From: Tenacibaculum soleae
GTDB lineage: Bacteria; Bacteroidota; Bacteroidia; Flavobacteriales; Flavobacteriaceae
Assembly (NCBI RefSeq): GCF_001693415.1
Contig: NZ_MAKX01000001.1
Span: forward strand, 1,134,047-1,198,046
Direction: 5' to 3'
DNA length: 64,000 bases
The translations under genes were made by a program, and so were the position numbers. Shown piece by piece: positions 24,792 to 32,653 of this stretch; position 1 is the stretch's first letter; every line of letters begins with the position of its first letter. Below the pieces are notes generated by a model. It saw only the letters and a program-made list of their open reading frames with translations. It was not told the DNA's origin and searched no databases.

Positions 24792-26807
24792 TTATAGTAA
24801 CCCAGCACGTTTTAAAAGTGCATCTGGTTTAGGTTCTTTTCCGCGGAATCGTTTGTATAATTCCATCGGTTTTTCAGTACCTCCTTTAGATAAAACATTG
24901 TTTTTAAATTTATCGGCAACTTGTTTATTAAAGATTCCTTCTTCTAAAAAATACTCAAAAGCATCAGCATCTAAAACTTCCGCCCATTTATAAGAATAAT
25001 ATCCGGCAGAATATCCTCCTTGAAAAATATGAGAGAAAGCCGTACTCATACAATTTTCAGCAACATCAGGATATAGTTTTGTTTCAGAAAACGCAGCGGT
25101 TTCAAAATCTTTAACAGATTTTATTTCTGAAGGGTTTTGGGAGTGCCAACTCATATCTAATAATCCAAAGCTTAACTGACGAAGCGTTTGCATACCTTCA
25201 TGAAAACTAGCTGACTCTTTTATTTTTTCAACATATTCCATCGGAATCGTTTCTCCAGTTTCATAATGTTTTGCAAACAACTCTAAAGCTTCCTTTTCGT
25301 AACACCAGTTTTCTAAAACCTGACTAGGAAGTTCTACAAAATCCCAAGAAACAGATGTTCCAGATAAACTATTATACGTTGTGTTTGCAAGCATTCCGTG
25401 TAATGCGTGACCAAATTCATGAAATAGCGTTGTAACCTCGTTAAAGGTTAATAATGATGGTTTTGTTTCGGTAGGCTTAGTAAAGTTACAAACAATAGAT
25501 ACTTGCGGGCGCTCATTAACACCATTTTTAATTTGTTGCGATTTATAACTCGTCATCCATGCACCATTTCTTTTTCCTGGCCTTGGATGAAAATCAGCAT
25601 AAAAATGTGATACAAAATTTCCGTTTGCATCAGTTACATTGTATGTTTTTACATCTTCGTGGTATTTATCTATCGAGTTTATTTCTTCAAACTGTAAGTC
25701 GAATAATCTATTTGCAATTTCAAAAACACCATCAATTACGTTTTCTAATTTAAAATAAGGCTTCAGTAACTCTTGGTCTAAAGAAAATAATTCTTTTTTT
25801 AATTTTTCTGAATAATAAGCGCCGTCCCATTTTTCAAGTTGCGTTATACCATCTAATTTTTTAGCGTAAGCAGCTAAATTATCAAATTCACGTTTTGCGG
25901 CAGGTTTTGCTTTGGCTAATAAATCGTTTGAAAAAGATAAAACTTTTTCAGGTGTTTCTGCCATTCGTTCTTCTAAAACAAAATGTGCATGTGTTTTATA
26001 ACCTAGTAAATTGGCTCTTTTATGACGAAGTTTTACAATATTTAAAACAACATCTTCGTTGTTAAAGTCATTATCTTGAAATGCTTTTTTACCAGCTGCA
26101 ATGGCTATTTTTTTGCGCAATTCTCTATTGTCAGCATAGGTCATAAAAGGAATGTAACTTGGATAGTCTAAAGTGAAAACCCAACCTTCTTTTTCTTTTG
26201 ATTTTGCAACCTCTTTAGCAGCCTCTTTTACACTTTCAGGTAAACCTGATAAATCATTTTCATCAGTTAAATGCATTTCAAAAGCATTGGTTTCAGCCAA
26301 TACATTTTCTCCAAATTTTAATGATAGCTTAGATAATTCAGCATCAATTGTGCGTAATTCTGCTTTGTCAGTTTCATTTAAATTAGCGCCGTTTCTAGCA
26401 AAACTTTTGTATTGTTTGTCTAGCAACATTTCTTGCTCAGGAGATAAATCTAAATTATCTTTAGCATCAAAAACAGTTTTAACTCTTTTAAATAAAGCTT
26501 CATTTAACGTAATATCATTTCTAAATTCACTTAGCCAAGGAGAAACCTCTTGTGCTATTTTCTGAATTTCATCATTGGTTTCGGCAGAATTTAGATTGAA
26601 AAAAATAGAAGTTATTTTATTCAGCTTTTCACCTGTAAAATCTAAAGCTACTGTGGTATTATCAAAAGTAGCAGCATCATTATTATTTACAATGGCAGCA
26701 ATTTCTGTTTTTGCTATTTTTATTGCTTCTTCAATAGCAGGTTTATAGTCTGCATTTGTAATTTTAGAAAAAGGAGGTGTATTAAAATCTTGTAAAAGTG
26801 GATTCAT
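24792..26807 (-). CDS. M3-family zinc oligopeptidase (Dcp/OpdA-like)
   Basis: This 671-residue protein has no signal peptide and belongs to thimet-oligopeptidase family M3. The zinc site is HEFGH at 463-467 (in TLFHEFGHALHGML), with the third ligand Glu a helix later (VELPSQVLENW). The start MNPLLQDFNTPPFSKI resembles bacterial oligopeptidase A and peptidyl-dipeptidase Dcp. It degrades short peptides in the cytoplasm. The dipeptidase and oligopeptidase types cannot be separated by eye. It is downstream of purE, separated by a large palindromic repeat. Confidence 0.92.
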   Translation of the reverse strand: MNPLLQDFNTPPFSKITNADYKPAIEEAIKIAKTEIAAIVNNNDAATFDNTTVALDFTGEKLNKITSIFFNLNSAETNDEIQKIAQEVSPWLSEFRNDITLNEALFKRVKTVFDAKDNLDLSPEQEMLLDKQYKSFARNGANLNETDKAELRTIDAELSKLSLKFGENVLAETNAFEMHLTDENDLSGLPESVKEAAKEVAKSKEKEGWVFTLDYPSYIPFMTYADNRELRKKIAIAAGKKAFQDNDFNNEDVVLNIVKLRHKRANLLGYKTHAHFVLEERMAETPEKVLSFSNDLLAKAKPAAKREFDNLAAYAKKLDGITQLEKWDGAYYSEKLKKELFSLDQELLKPYFKLENVIDGVFEIANRLFDLQFEEINSIDKYHEDVKTYNVTDANGNFVSHFYADFHPRPGKRNGAWMTSYKSQQIKNGVNERPQVSIVCNFTKPTETKPSLLTFNEVTTLFHEFGHALHGMLANTTYNSLSGTSVSWDFVELPSQVLENWCYEKEALELFAKHYETGETIPMEYVEKIKESASFHEGMQTLRQLSFGLLDMSWHSQNPSEIKSVKDFETAAFSETKLYPDVAENCMSTAFSHIFQGGYSAGYYSYKWAEVLDADAFEYFLEEGIFNKQVADKFKNNVLSKGGTEKPMELYKRFRGKEPKPDALLKRAGLL

Positions 26808-26820
26808 TTATTCTTTTTTC

Positions 26821-26853
26821 AAACCTCACAGGTTTTTAAAACCTGTGAGGTTT
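26821..26853. repeat. Large perfect palindrome (CCTCACAGG type)
   Basis: Arms AAACCTCACAGGTTTT and AAAACCTGTGAGGTTT are 16 bases, perfectly complementary, with one base between. There is no proper T-run on the minus strand, so it is not a normal terminator for purE. I recall the same palindrome as a common intergenic repeat in flavobacterial genomes. It occurs once here. Confidence 0.75.
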
Positions 26854-26865
26854 ATTTATAATAAT

Positions 26866-27345
26866 CTATTTTTTTACGCGTTCCGAAGCTTTTTCAACTT
26901 TAAGTTTTAAACCTTCTTTGTAGGCAATAATTTTGTCTAAAACACATTTATCAGAAGCACCAATAATTTGAGCTGCTAAAATCCCTGCATTTTTTGCACC
27001 ATCTAACGCAACAGTTGCAACAGGAACGCCACCAGGCATTTGTAAAATTGATAAAACAGAATCCCATCCATCAATAGAGTTTCTACTTTTTACAGGAACT
27101 CCAATTATTGGTAACGGACTCATACTTGCTACCATTCCTGGCAAATGAGCAGCGCCACCAGCACCAGCAATAATAACTTTTATACCGCGTGTGTGTGCGT
27201 TTTTAGAATAATCTACTAGTTTTTCTGGTGTTCTGTGCGCAGATACAATATCAACTTCTATTTGAATATCAAAACTTTCTAAAATATCAATTGCTTCTTG
27301 CATGATTGGAAGATCTGAATCGCTTCCCATTATAATTCCTACCAT
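26866..27345 (-). CDS. purE: N5-carboxyaminoimidazole ribonucleotide mutase
   Basis: PurE converts N5-CAIR to CAIR in purine synthesis, working after PurK. The 159-residue length and motifs are those of class I PurE: GSDSDLPIM at the N-terminus, SAHRTPEKLVDY with the catalytic histidine, GAGGAAHLPGMVAS and GVPV. It functions as a cytoplasmic octamer. It is 90 bases downstream of purK in the same direction. The gap holds a terminator-like hairpin and a dispersed repeat, so coupling may be partial. Confidence 0.96.
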   Translation of the reverse strand: MVGIIMGSDSDLPIMQEAIDILESFDIQIEVDIVSAHRTPEKLVDYSKNAHTRGIKVIIAGAGGAAHLPGMVASMSPLPIIGVPVKSRNSIDGWDSVLSILQMPGGVPVATVALDGAKNAGILAAQIIGASDKCVLDKIIAYKEGLKLKVEKASERVKK

Positions 27346-27361
27346 AATTTATGTTTTTAAA

Positions 27362-27392
27362 ATGAGGTTCTAAACTTTTTTCAGAACCTCAT
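27362..27392 (-). terminator. Hairpin between purK and purE
   Basis: ATGAGGTTCT (27362-27371) pairs with AGAACCTCAT (27383-27392) over an 11-base loop. On the minus strand it is followed by TTTTAAAAA. It may end or attenuate purK transcription before purE. Confidence 0.55.
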
Positions 27393-27400
27393 GAGTTTGG

Positions 27401-27429
27401 GTGAGAAGCTGAAATAAATTCAGCTTGAC
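27401..27429 (-). repeat. GTCA-bounded palindromic repeat, family B
   Basis: On the minus strand it reads GTCAAGCTGAAT...TTTCAGCTTCTCA, a degenerate hairpin of the GTCA-CTGAA-TTCAG-TCTCA pattern. Relatives are at 29767, 30513, 47463 and 48170. It is in the purK-purE spacer. Confidence 0.6.
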
Positions 27430-27435
27430 GAGTAA

Positions 27436-28593
27436 TTATTTAGCTATTACTCTAATTGTTTCTTTTACTTGTTGCGCTATTTTTCGAGCTACATTTACGT
27501 CTGTATTAACAATAGTAACGTGCCCCATTTTTCGGAAAGGTTTGGTTGTTTTTTTTCCGTAAATATGTGGTGTTACTCCATCAATTTTTAAAATTTTGTG
27601 CATGTTTTCATAAACAACATCGCCTGTATAACCTTCTTCACCTACAAGGTTTACCATAATTCCGGCAACTTTACTTTCGGTATTTCCTAACGGAAGATTT
27701 AAAATACTACGAACATGTTGTTCAAACTGACTAGTATAACTTGCTTCGATTGAATAATGTCCAGAGTTATGTGTTCTTGGCGCTACTTCGTTTACTAAAA
27801 TAGCATCATCTTCTGTTTGAAACATTTCAACAGCTAATAATCCAACAAAATCTAATTTACTGGCAACATCTAAAGCAACTTCTCTAGCTTTTTTTGCTAC
27901 AGTAGTATCAATTCTTGCAGGACAAATTACATATTCAACCTGATTTGCCTCTGGATGAAATTCCATTTCAACAACAGGATAGGTTTTTATTGCTCCATCA
28001 GAATTTCTAGCAACAATTACTGCTAATTCATTTTTAAACGGAACTAATTTTTCTGCAATACATTCTCCTTCTGGTAAGGATTGTAAATCATCATAATTAC
28101 GAACCACTTTTACGCCATTACCATCATAGCCAAATTGCGCAGCTTTCCATACAAAAGGGAATTCAATAATGTTGTTTTCGTATGAATGTTTTAATTCTTC
28201 TAAAAAAGCATAATGAGAAAAATCGGCAGTAGGAATTTGCTGGTCTCTATAAAATAATTTTTGACGTGCCTTGTTTTGAATTACTCGTAAATTGGCTGGC
28301 TTTGGGTAAATTGTTAACCCTTCGGCTTCTAGTTTATCTAAAGCATCAATATTTACATTTTCAATTTCAATAGTTAATACATCTACTTTTTTACCAAAAT
28401 TGTAAACAGTATCAAAATCAAACAAATCTCCTTGATGAAATTCGTTGCAAACTTGTGCGCAAGGAGCTTGCGGATTGTTATCTAAAATAACCGTGTAAAT
28501 GTCTAGTTTTTGTGTTTCGGTAAGTAACATTCTACCTAATTGTCCGCCACCGAGAACGCCCAATTTAAAATCAGAAGAAAAATAATTTTTCAA
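27436..28593 (-). CDS. purK: N5-carboxyaminoimidazole ribonucleotide synthase
   Basis: PurK uses ATP and bicarbonate to carboxylate AIR to N5-CAIR. The 385-residue protein has the N-terminal Rossmann-like GVLGGGQLGRML and the ATP-grasp middle (PFVWKAAQFGYDGNGVKVV, ECIAEKLVPFKNELAVIVAR). The active-site block VNEVAPRTHNSGHYSIEA follows, and the C-terminal GHVTIV completes the family pattern. It is cytoplasmic. It is the first gene of the purK-purE pair, with a -7 box 30 bases upstream. Confidence 0.96.
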   Translation of the reverse strand: MKNYFSSDFKLGVLGGGQLGRMLLTETQKLDIYTVILDNNPQAPCAQVCNEFHQGDLFDFDTVYNFGKKVDVLTIEIENVNIDALDKLEAEGLTIYPKPANLRVIQNKARQKLFYRDQQIPTADFSHYAFLEELKHSYENNIIEFPFVWKAAQFGYDGNGVKVVRNYDDLQSLPEGECIAEKLVPFKNELAVIVARNSDGAIKTYPVVEMEFHPEANQVEYVICPARIDTTVAKKAREVALDVASKLDFVGLLAVEMFQTEDDAILVNEVAPRTHNSGHYSIEASYTSQFEQHVRSILNLPLGNTESKVAGIMVNLVGEEGYTGDVVYENMHKILKIDGVTPHIYGKKTTKPFRKMGHVTIVNTDVNVARKIAQQVKETIRVIAK

Positions 28594-28623
28594 GATAAAT
28601 ATTTTAGTGTGTTGTTGTTATCG

Positions 28624-28631
28624 CAAAAATA
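28624..28631 (-). promoter_or_regulatory. -7 box of purK
   Basis: TATTTTTG on the minus strand matches TAnnTTTG, 30 bases before the purK ATG. No PurR-type palindrome was recognised beside it. Confidence 0.5.
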
Positions 28632-28657
28632 AGAATCTAAATAATAGTATTATACAA

Positions 28658-29098
28658 TTAAATTGAGATTCTTAATTTAGAATTACCAAGATAAGTTACA
28701 AAGTACATTAAAGCTGAACAAGAACTACTACCAACGCATTCTCCTTTATCATTAATGAGGCATCCAGATAAAGAGCTATACTGCTCTCCACCACAAGAAC
28801 ATATTAATTTTAATCCATTAAAATCCATTGGAGATGTACAATCTTTTGATGGACACTGTAAATCAAAAGCACGATAATTATTATTTCCAAGATTTGAAAT
28901 TAAAATTTTTCTACCTTCAATAAAACTAATTGAATACCCACCAGGGACTAATAAATTATAAGGGCTAATATTATGTTCAGACAAAGATGAGTCAATAATA
29001 GTAGTTATATTAACCCCTCTAAAGCAGTTGTTAATATTTGTATTATCACTACAACTTAAAGTGGTTATAAAGCAAAATATAGCTATAAGTTTTTTCAT
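28658..29098 (-). CDS. Lipoprotein with a degenerate Rieske-like fold
   Basis: This 146-residue lipoprotein has lipobox TLSC (C16). The second half follows the layout of flavobacterial Rieske-type lipoproteins: YRAFDLQCPSKDC (C82, C87), then GLKLICSCGGEQYSSLSGC (C100, C102, C113) and a final strand KLRISI. A true Rieske cluster needs two Cys and two His (CxH and CxxH). Here no histidine is present in either loop, so a 2Fe-2S Rieske centre is not expected. Extra cysteines could instead make disulfides. I would call it Rieske-like in fold only. Confidence 0.6.
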   Translation of the reverse strand: MKKLIAIFCFITTLSCSDNTNINNCFRGVNITTIIDSSLSEHNISPYNLLVPGGYSISFIEGRKILISNLGNNNYRAFDLQCPSKDCTSPMDFNGLKLICSCGGEQYSSLSGCLINDKGECVGSSSCSALMYFVTYLGNSKLRISI

Positions 29099-29149
29099 TA
29101 TTTTAAAATAGGGTTATTAAACTAACGCTACGAATTTACAAATATTTTG

Positions 29150-29157
29150 TACATTTG
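29150..29157 (+). promoter_or_regulatory. -7 box of greA
   Basis: TACATTTG matches the -7 consensus and lies 50 bases before the greA ATG. The implied transcript starts just before the hairpin at 29164. Confidence 0.55.
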
Positions 29158-29163
29158 TTACAC

Positions 29164-29193
29164 AATCTCATTCCTATCGGTGTGAGATTTTTT
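29164..29193 (+). terminator. Terminator-like hairpin in the greA leader
   Basis: AATCTCA (29164-29170) and TGAGATT (29183-29189) form a 7-pair stem over a 12-base loop, followed directly by six T (29188-29193). It lies between the greA promoter and its start codon. No plus-strand gene lies upstream for it to terminate, so it is a candidate attenuator. Confidence 0.5.
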
Positions 29194-29207
29194 AAAGTTT
29201 AAAAGTT

Positions 29208-29681
29208 ATGAGTAAAGTATCATATTATAGTGCCGAAGGATTAAAAAAATTAAAAGACGAGTTATCACACTTAGAGCATACTGAAAGACCAAGGGTTTCT
29301 CAAGAAATTGGTGATGCTATAGATAAAGGGGATTTAAGTGAAAATGCAGAGTATCATGCAGCAAAAGAGGAACAATCGTTATTAGAAACTAAAATTGCAA
29401 AACTTAAAAACGTAGTTGCAAACGCACGTATTATTGATGAAAGTCAGTTAGATACCTCTAAAGTGTTAATTCATTCTATCGTAAAGTTAAAAAATACAAC
29501 CAATGGTATGGAGTTTACCTATACTTTAGTTGCTGATTCTGAAACCGACGTTAGAAATGGTAAATTATCAGTTAATTCGCCTATCGGAAAAGGATTATTA
29601 GGAAAAAAGGTTGGTGAAATAGCAGAAATTAAAGTGCCTAACGGAATTATGAAATTTGAAATTATGGAAATTTCAAGATAA
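29208..29681 (+). CDS. greA: Transcription elongation factor GreA
   Basis: GreA enters the secondary channel of RNA polymerase and stimulates cleavage of backtracked transcripts. The 157-residue protein has the N-terminal antiparallel coiled coil with acidic tip (GDAIDKGDLSENAEYHAAKEE) and a C-terminal FKBP-like domain ending PIGKGLLGKKVGEIAEIKVP. The length is normal. It begins a short plus-strand group with the HIT gene, but a terminator and a repeat separate them. Confidence 0.95.
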   Translation: MSKVSYYSAEGLKKLKDELSHLEHTERPRVSQEIGDAIDKGDLSENAEYHAAKEEQSLLETKIAKLKNVVANARIIDESQLDTSKVLIHSIVKLKNTTNGMEFTYTLVADSETDVRNGKLSVNSPIGKGLLGKKVGEIAEIKVPNGIMKFEIMEISR

Positions 29682-29706
29682 TTTTTGTTTAAAATATTTA
29701 TAGATA

Positions 29707-29735
29707 AAAGCGTTGCATTTGCAGCGCTTTTTTTA
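29707..29735 (+). terminator. Terminator of greA
   Basis: AGCGTTGCA / TGCAGCGCT (29709-29728), with one G:U pair and a two-base turn, is followed by a run of T. It lies 27 bases after the stop. Confidence 0.82.
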
Positions 29736-29766
29736 TTTTTGATTGATAAGTCTTAATTGTTTGATA

Positions 29767-29798
29767 CATCAACCTGAACTCGTTTCAGATTCTCATCA
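29767..29798 (+). repeat. GTCA-type palindromic repeat, family B
   Basis: The core CTGAACTCGTTTCAGATTCTCATC, preceded by ATCAAC, is a slightly decayed copy of the family pattern (GTCATTCTGAACTYGTTTCAG then AATCTCA). It lies in the 227-base greA-HIT gap. The rest of the gap shows no ORF. Confidence 0.6.
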
Positions 29799-29908
29799 TG
29801 ATTTGCTGTTTGTTATATAAGATTGACAAATGAATGTAGAATGGCGTACTGATATTGAGTTTCGAATTAAAATAGATATTTATAGTTTTACTAAAAGAAT
29901 AAAAAATT

Positions 29909-30301
29909 ATGGCAAGTATTTTTACCAAAATAATAGTAGGAGAAATTCCATCATACAAAGTAGCAGAAGATGAAAATTTTATAGCCTTTTTAGATGTAAA
30001 TCCGAATACAAAAGGACATACTTTAGTAGTGCCTAAAAGAGAAGAAAATAAGCTTTTCGATTTATCAAAAGAAGAGTATAACGGATTAATGTCTTTTTCA
30101 TATCGCGTAGCAAAAGCGATTGAAAAAACAATTCCTTGTAAACGCATAGGTATGAGTGTAATTGGTTTAGAAGTACCGCATGTGCATGTGCATTTAATTC
30201 CGTTAAACACAATGGCAGATATTCAGTTTATTGAAAAAGTAAAATTAACCAATGATGAATTTGTAGATTTGGCTAAAAACATAGCTTCTAATTTTAAATA
30301 A
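29909..30301 (+). CDS. HIT-family (HINT-like) hydrolase
   Basis: This 130-residue cytoplasmic protein of the histidine-triad superfamily starts ASIFTKIIVGEIPSYKVAED, typical of HINT/YcfF. The active-site HVHVHLIPL contains the catalytic middle histidine. Family members hydrolyse AMP-lysine, phosphoramidates or dinucleotide polyphosphates. The substrate here is not defined. The next small membrane protein gene follows 4 bases after the stop, suggesting cotranscription. Confidence 0.93.
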   Translation: MASIFTKIIVGEIPSYKVAEDENFIAFLDVNPNTKGHTLVVPKREENKLFDLSKEEYNGLMSFSYRVAKAIEKTIPCKRIGMSVIGLEVPHVHVHLIPLNTMADIQFIEKVKLTNDEFVDLAKNIASNFK

Positions 30302-30305
30302 AATT

Positions 30306-30497
30306 ATGAAGCTAAAAAAGTGGCAAAAAGCTGGATTAAGTTGGGGGATGTTTATGTTTGTTATAATGACTTTTGTTTGGCCTTATTTTGATGGAGAAGA
30401 AATTACGTTAAAAAAAACATTGATAAGTTTAGTAATTTGGACAATAGCAAGTTTTGCTTTTGGTTGGTCAATGAGGCATAATCACAAAGAAAAATAA
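30306..30497 (+). CDS. Small two-helix membrane protein
   Basis: This 63-residue protein has a basic start (MKLKKWQKAG) and two hydrophobic helices: LSWGMFMFVIMTFVWPYF and LISLVIWTIASFAFGWSM. The ending is polar (RHNHKEK). It begins 4 bases after the HIT gene and is probably translated from the same mRNA. No family function is known to me. A repeat of family B lies just downstream. Confidence 0.75.
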   Translation: MKLKKWQKAGLSWGMFMFVIMTFVWPYFDGEEITLKKTLISLVIWTIASFAFGWSMRHNHKEK

Positions 30498-30512
30498 ACG
30501 AAACATCAGCGT

Positions 30513-30541
30513 GTCATTCTGAATCTATTTCAGAATCACAT
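30513..30541 (+). repeat. GTCA-type palindromic repeat, family B
   Basis: GTCATTCTGAATC...TTTCAGAATCACA forms a hairpin by TTCTGAA / TTCAGAA. It is the best preserved copy in the window and lies between the small membrane protein and the convergent sensor kinase. Confidence 0.7.
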
Positions 30542-30561
30542 CGTTGTTAGACGGAGTTACT

Positions 30562-31710
30562 TTAAACTTTTTTTAAGAGGATTTCGAAAGTAGTTCCTTT
30601 GTTTATTTCAGATTTTAAAACGTGTATTTTTCCGTTATGATAATCTTCAATAATACGTTTAGAAAGTGATAAACCTAAACCCCAACCACGTTTTTTAGTT
30701 GTGTATCCAGGTTTAAATATTTGTTTAAACTGCGATTTAGCCATTCCTTTACCAGAATCAGTAACTATAATTTTAACAAACCTAGTGGTTTCTTTAATAA
30801 CCAATGAAATGCTCCCTTTCCCTTGCATAGCATCAATGGCATTTTTAATTAAGTTTTCAATAACCCAACCATACAATTCAATATTTAATAAGGTTGTAAT
30901 AGCTTTTTTATCCGAAGAAAAAGAAAAAAATATTTGTTTAGAGCTTCTAGTTTTTAAATAATTAAAGGCGGTTTCTGTTTCAGTAACAATATTGTAGCTT
31001 TTTAATTTTGGTAACGAGCCAATTTTAGAAAACCGATTTGCAATGGTACTTAATCGATCAACATCCTTTTCAATTTCAACAATATAATCTTCATTTACAT
31101 TTTCGGTTCTTAAAATAGCAATCCAACCTAATAAAGATGATAACGGCGTACCTATTTGATGTGCAGTTTCTTTGGCCATACCTGTCCAAAGTTTGTTCTG
31201 TTCCGCAACTTTACTCGATTTATACACCATATATACAATGGTAACAAAGAGCCCTAAAATTAGTAATAAAGCGAGTGGATAATATTTAAGCTTGTATAAT
31301 AAATCAGAGTTTCGGTAATAAAGATGTTGGGTGATTCCAAAATATTCAATAATAATAGGCTCATTTTGCCCTTTCATTATAGCTAATTGTTCTTGAAGGT
31401 ATTTAGGGTTTTTAGACTTAATACTGTCTAAATTTCTATGTAAATTAATAGTTTCATCTTCATTTACAAGAATTGTAGGAATGTTTTCAATAGTTTCATA
31501 CACCTTATTAATTAAGTTGGTGTTTTCATTTAAATCTGGATTAGAGGCGAGTTCTTTAAAAGCAGCCGCAAAAATTTTAATTTTACCTCTTTCTTCTTCT
31601 TTAAATTTTTGAAAAAAAACATAAGTATTCCATAAAATAAAAGGAACAATTAATAGTGAAACAAAAACGGTAATTCGCTTTATCCAATAAGTATTTTTAA
31701 AAAAAGTCAT
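30562..31710 (-). CDS. Membrane sensor histidine kinase (HisKA type)
   Basis: This 382-residue protein has membrane helices at about 13-33 and 144-163 flanking a roughly 110-residue periplasmic sensor region. The HisKA domain has phospho-acceptor H184 in KETAHQIGTPLSSLLGW. The HATPase has the N box ENLIKNAIDAM, G1 DSGKGM and G2 GWGLGLSLSKRII. It is catalytically complete. No response regulator is adjacent, so it is an orphan here. It is divergent from the flavin reductase gene. Confidence 0.92.
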   Translation of the reverse strand: MTFFKNTYWIKRITVFVSLLIVPFILWNTYVFFQKFKEEERGKIKIFAAAFKELASNPDLNENTNLINKVYETIENIPTILVNEDETINLHRNLDSIKSKNPKYLQEQLAIMKGQNEPIIIEYFGITQHLYYRNSDLLYKLKYYPLALLLILGLFVTIVYMVYKSSKVAEQNKLWTGMAKETAHQIGTPLSSLLGWIAILRTENVNEDYIVEIEKDVDRLSTIANRFSKIGSLPKLKSYNIVTETETAFNYLKTRSSKQIFFSFSSDKKAITTLLNIELYGWVIENLIKNAIDAMQGKGSISLVIKETTRFVKIIVTDSGKGMAKSQFKQIFKPGYTTKKRGWGLGLSLSKRIIEDYHNGKIHVLKSEINKGTTFEILLKKV

Positions 31711-31784
31711 TAGTCAAATATAAACTATTCCATACAATAACTTAATTTGTAAAAGCGTAGTATCTTTACCATAAAAAATAAAAT

Positions 31785-32645
31785 ATGTTATCACTAGATC
31801 CTAAAGAATTACCAGTACCAAAATTACACGGTTATTTATTAGGTGCCATAGCGCCAAGACCCATTGCTTTTGCAAGTACTATTGATAAGGATGGAAATCC
31901 GAATTTATCGCCATTTAGTTTTTTTAATGTTTTTGGAGCCAATCCGCCCATGTTAATCTTCTCACCTGCACGAAGTGTACGTGGTAATAAAACAAAACAT
32001 ACGTTAGATAATGCAGAAGAAACTAAAGAAGTGGTTATTAATGTAGTAAATTATGACATTGTACAACAAATGTCGTTAAGCAGTACCATGTACCCGAAAG
32101 GAGTTAATGAGTTTGAAAAAGCAGGTTTTACAATGTTAGCTTCTGATAAAGTAGCGCCTTTTAGAGTAGCAGAATCACCTGTGCAATTTGAATGTAAAGT
32201 AACTGATATTATTTATACAGGAACCGAAGGAGGTGCAGGAAACTTAATAGTTTGCGAAGTAGTAAAATTACATATTAACGAAAATGTTTTGGCAGAAGAT
32301 GGCAGTATTGATCAGCACAAAATAGATTTAGTAGCTAGGGCAGGTGGAAGTTATTATTCAAGAGCAAGAGATGGTTTTTTTGAGATACCAAAACCAATTT
32401 CAACTTTAGGTATTGGAGTAGATCAAATTCCGACTGAAATTAGAAATAGCCCTGTTTTAACAGGTAATAATTTAGGAATGTTAGGTAATGTAGAGCAGCT
32501 GCCAAGTGAAGACGCTGTTAATAACTTTGCAAAAGAACACCCAAAATATGTTTCGCTTTCAACTGAAAAAAAACATACATTTGCACAAGAATACTTAAAG
32601 AGTAATGATGTCGAAAGTGCTTGGAAAGTGCTTTTAATTAAATAG
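31785..32645 (+). CDS. Flavin reductase-like FMN-binding protein
   Basis: This 286-residue cytoplasmic protein has a flavin-reductase-like split barrel, characterised by LLGAIAPRPIAFASTIDKDG, NLSPFSFFNVFGANPP and LIFSPARSVRGNKTKHTL. FMN binding is expected. Substrates of such proteins range from free flavin to small oxidised compounds. The C-terminal extension past about 210 (LGIGVDQIPTEIRNSPVL) is typical of the longer Bacteroidota form. The DUF3127 gene begins 8 bases downstream. Confidence 0.88.
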   Translation: MLSLDPKELPVPKLHGYLLGAIAPRPIAFASTIDKDGNPNLSPFSFFNVFGANPPMLIFSPARSVRGNKTKHTLDNAEETKEVVINVVNYDIVQQMSLSSTMYPKGVNEFEKAGFTMLASDKVAPFRVAESPVQFECKVTDIIYTGTEGGAGNLIVCEVVKLHINENVLAEDGSIDQHKIDLVARAGGSYYSRARDGFFEIPKPISTLGIGVDQIPTEIRNSPVLTGNNLGMLGNVEQLPSEDAVNNFAKEHPKYVSLSTEKKHTFAQEYLKSNDVESAWKVLLIK

Positions 32646-32653
32646 TTAAGAAT

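Noticed and set aside
26173..26565. A 130-residue plus-strand ORF
   Set aside because: It is Ser/Phe-rich and antisense to the M3 peptidase.
26821..26853. The large palindrome as the purE terminator
   Set aside because: There is no T-run on the minus strand after it; it fits a dispersed repeat better.
29785..30210. A 141-residue minus-strand ORF
   Set aside because: It lies antisense to the HIT-family gene and has no recognisable features.
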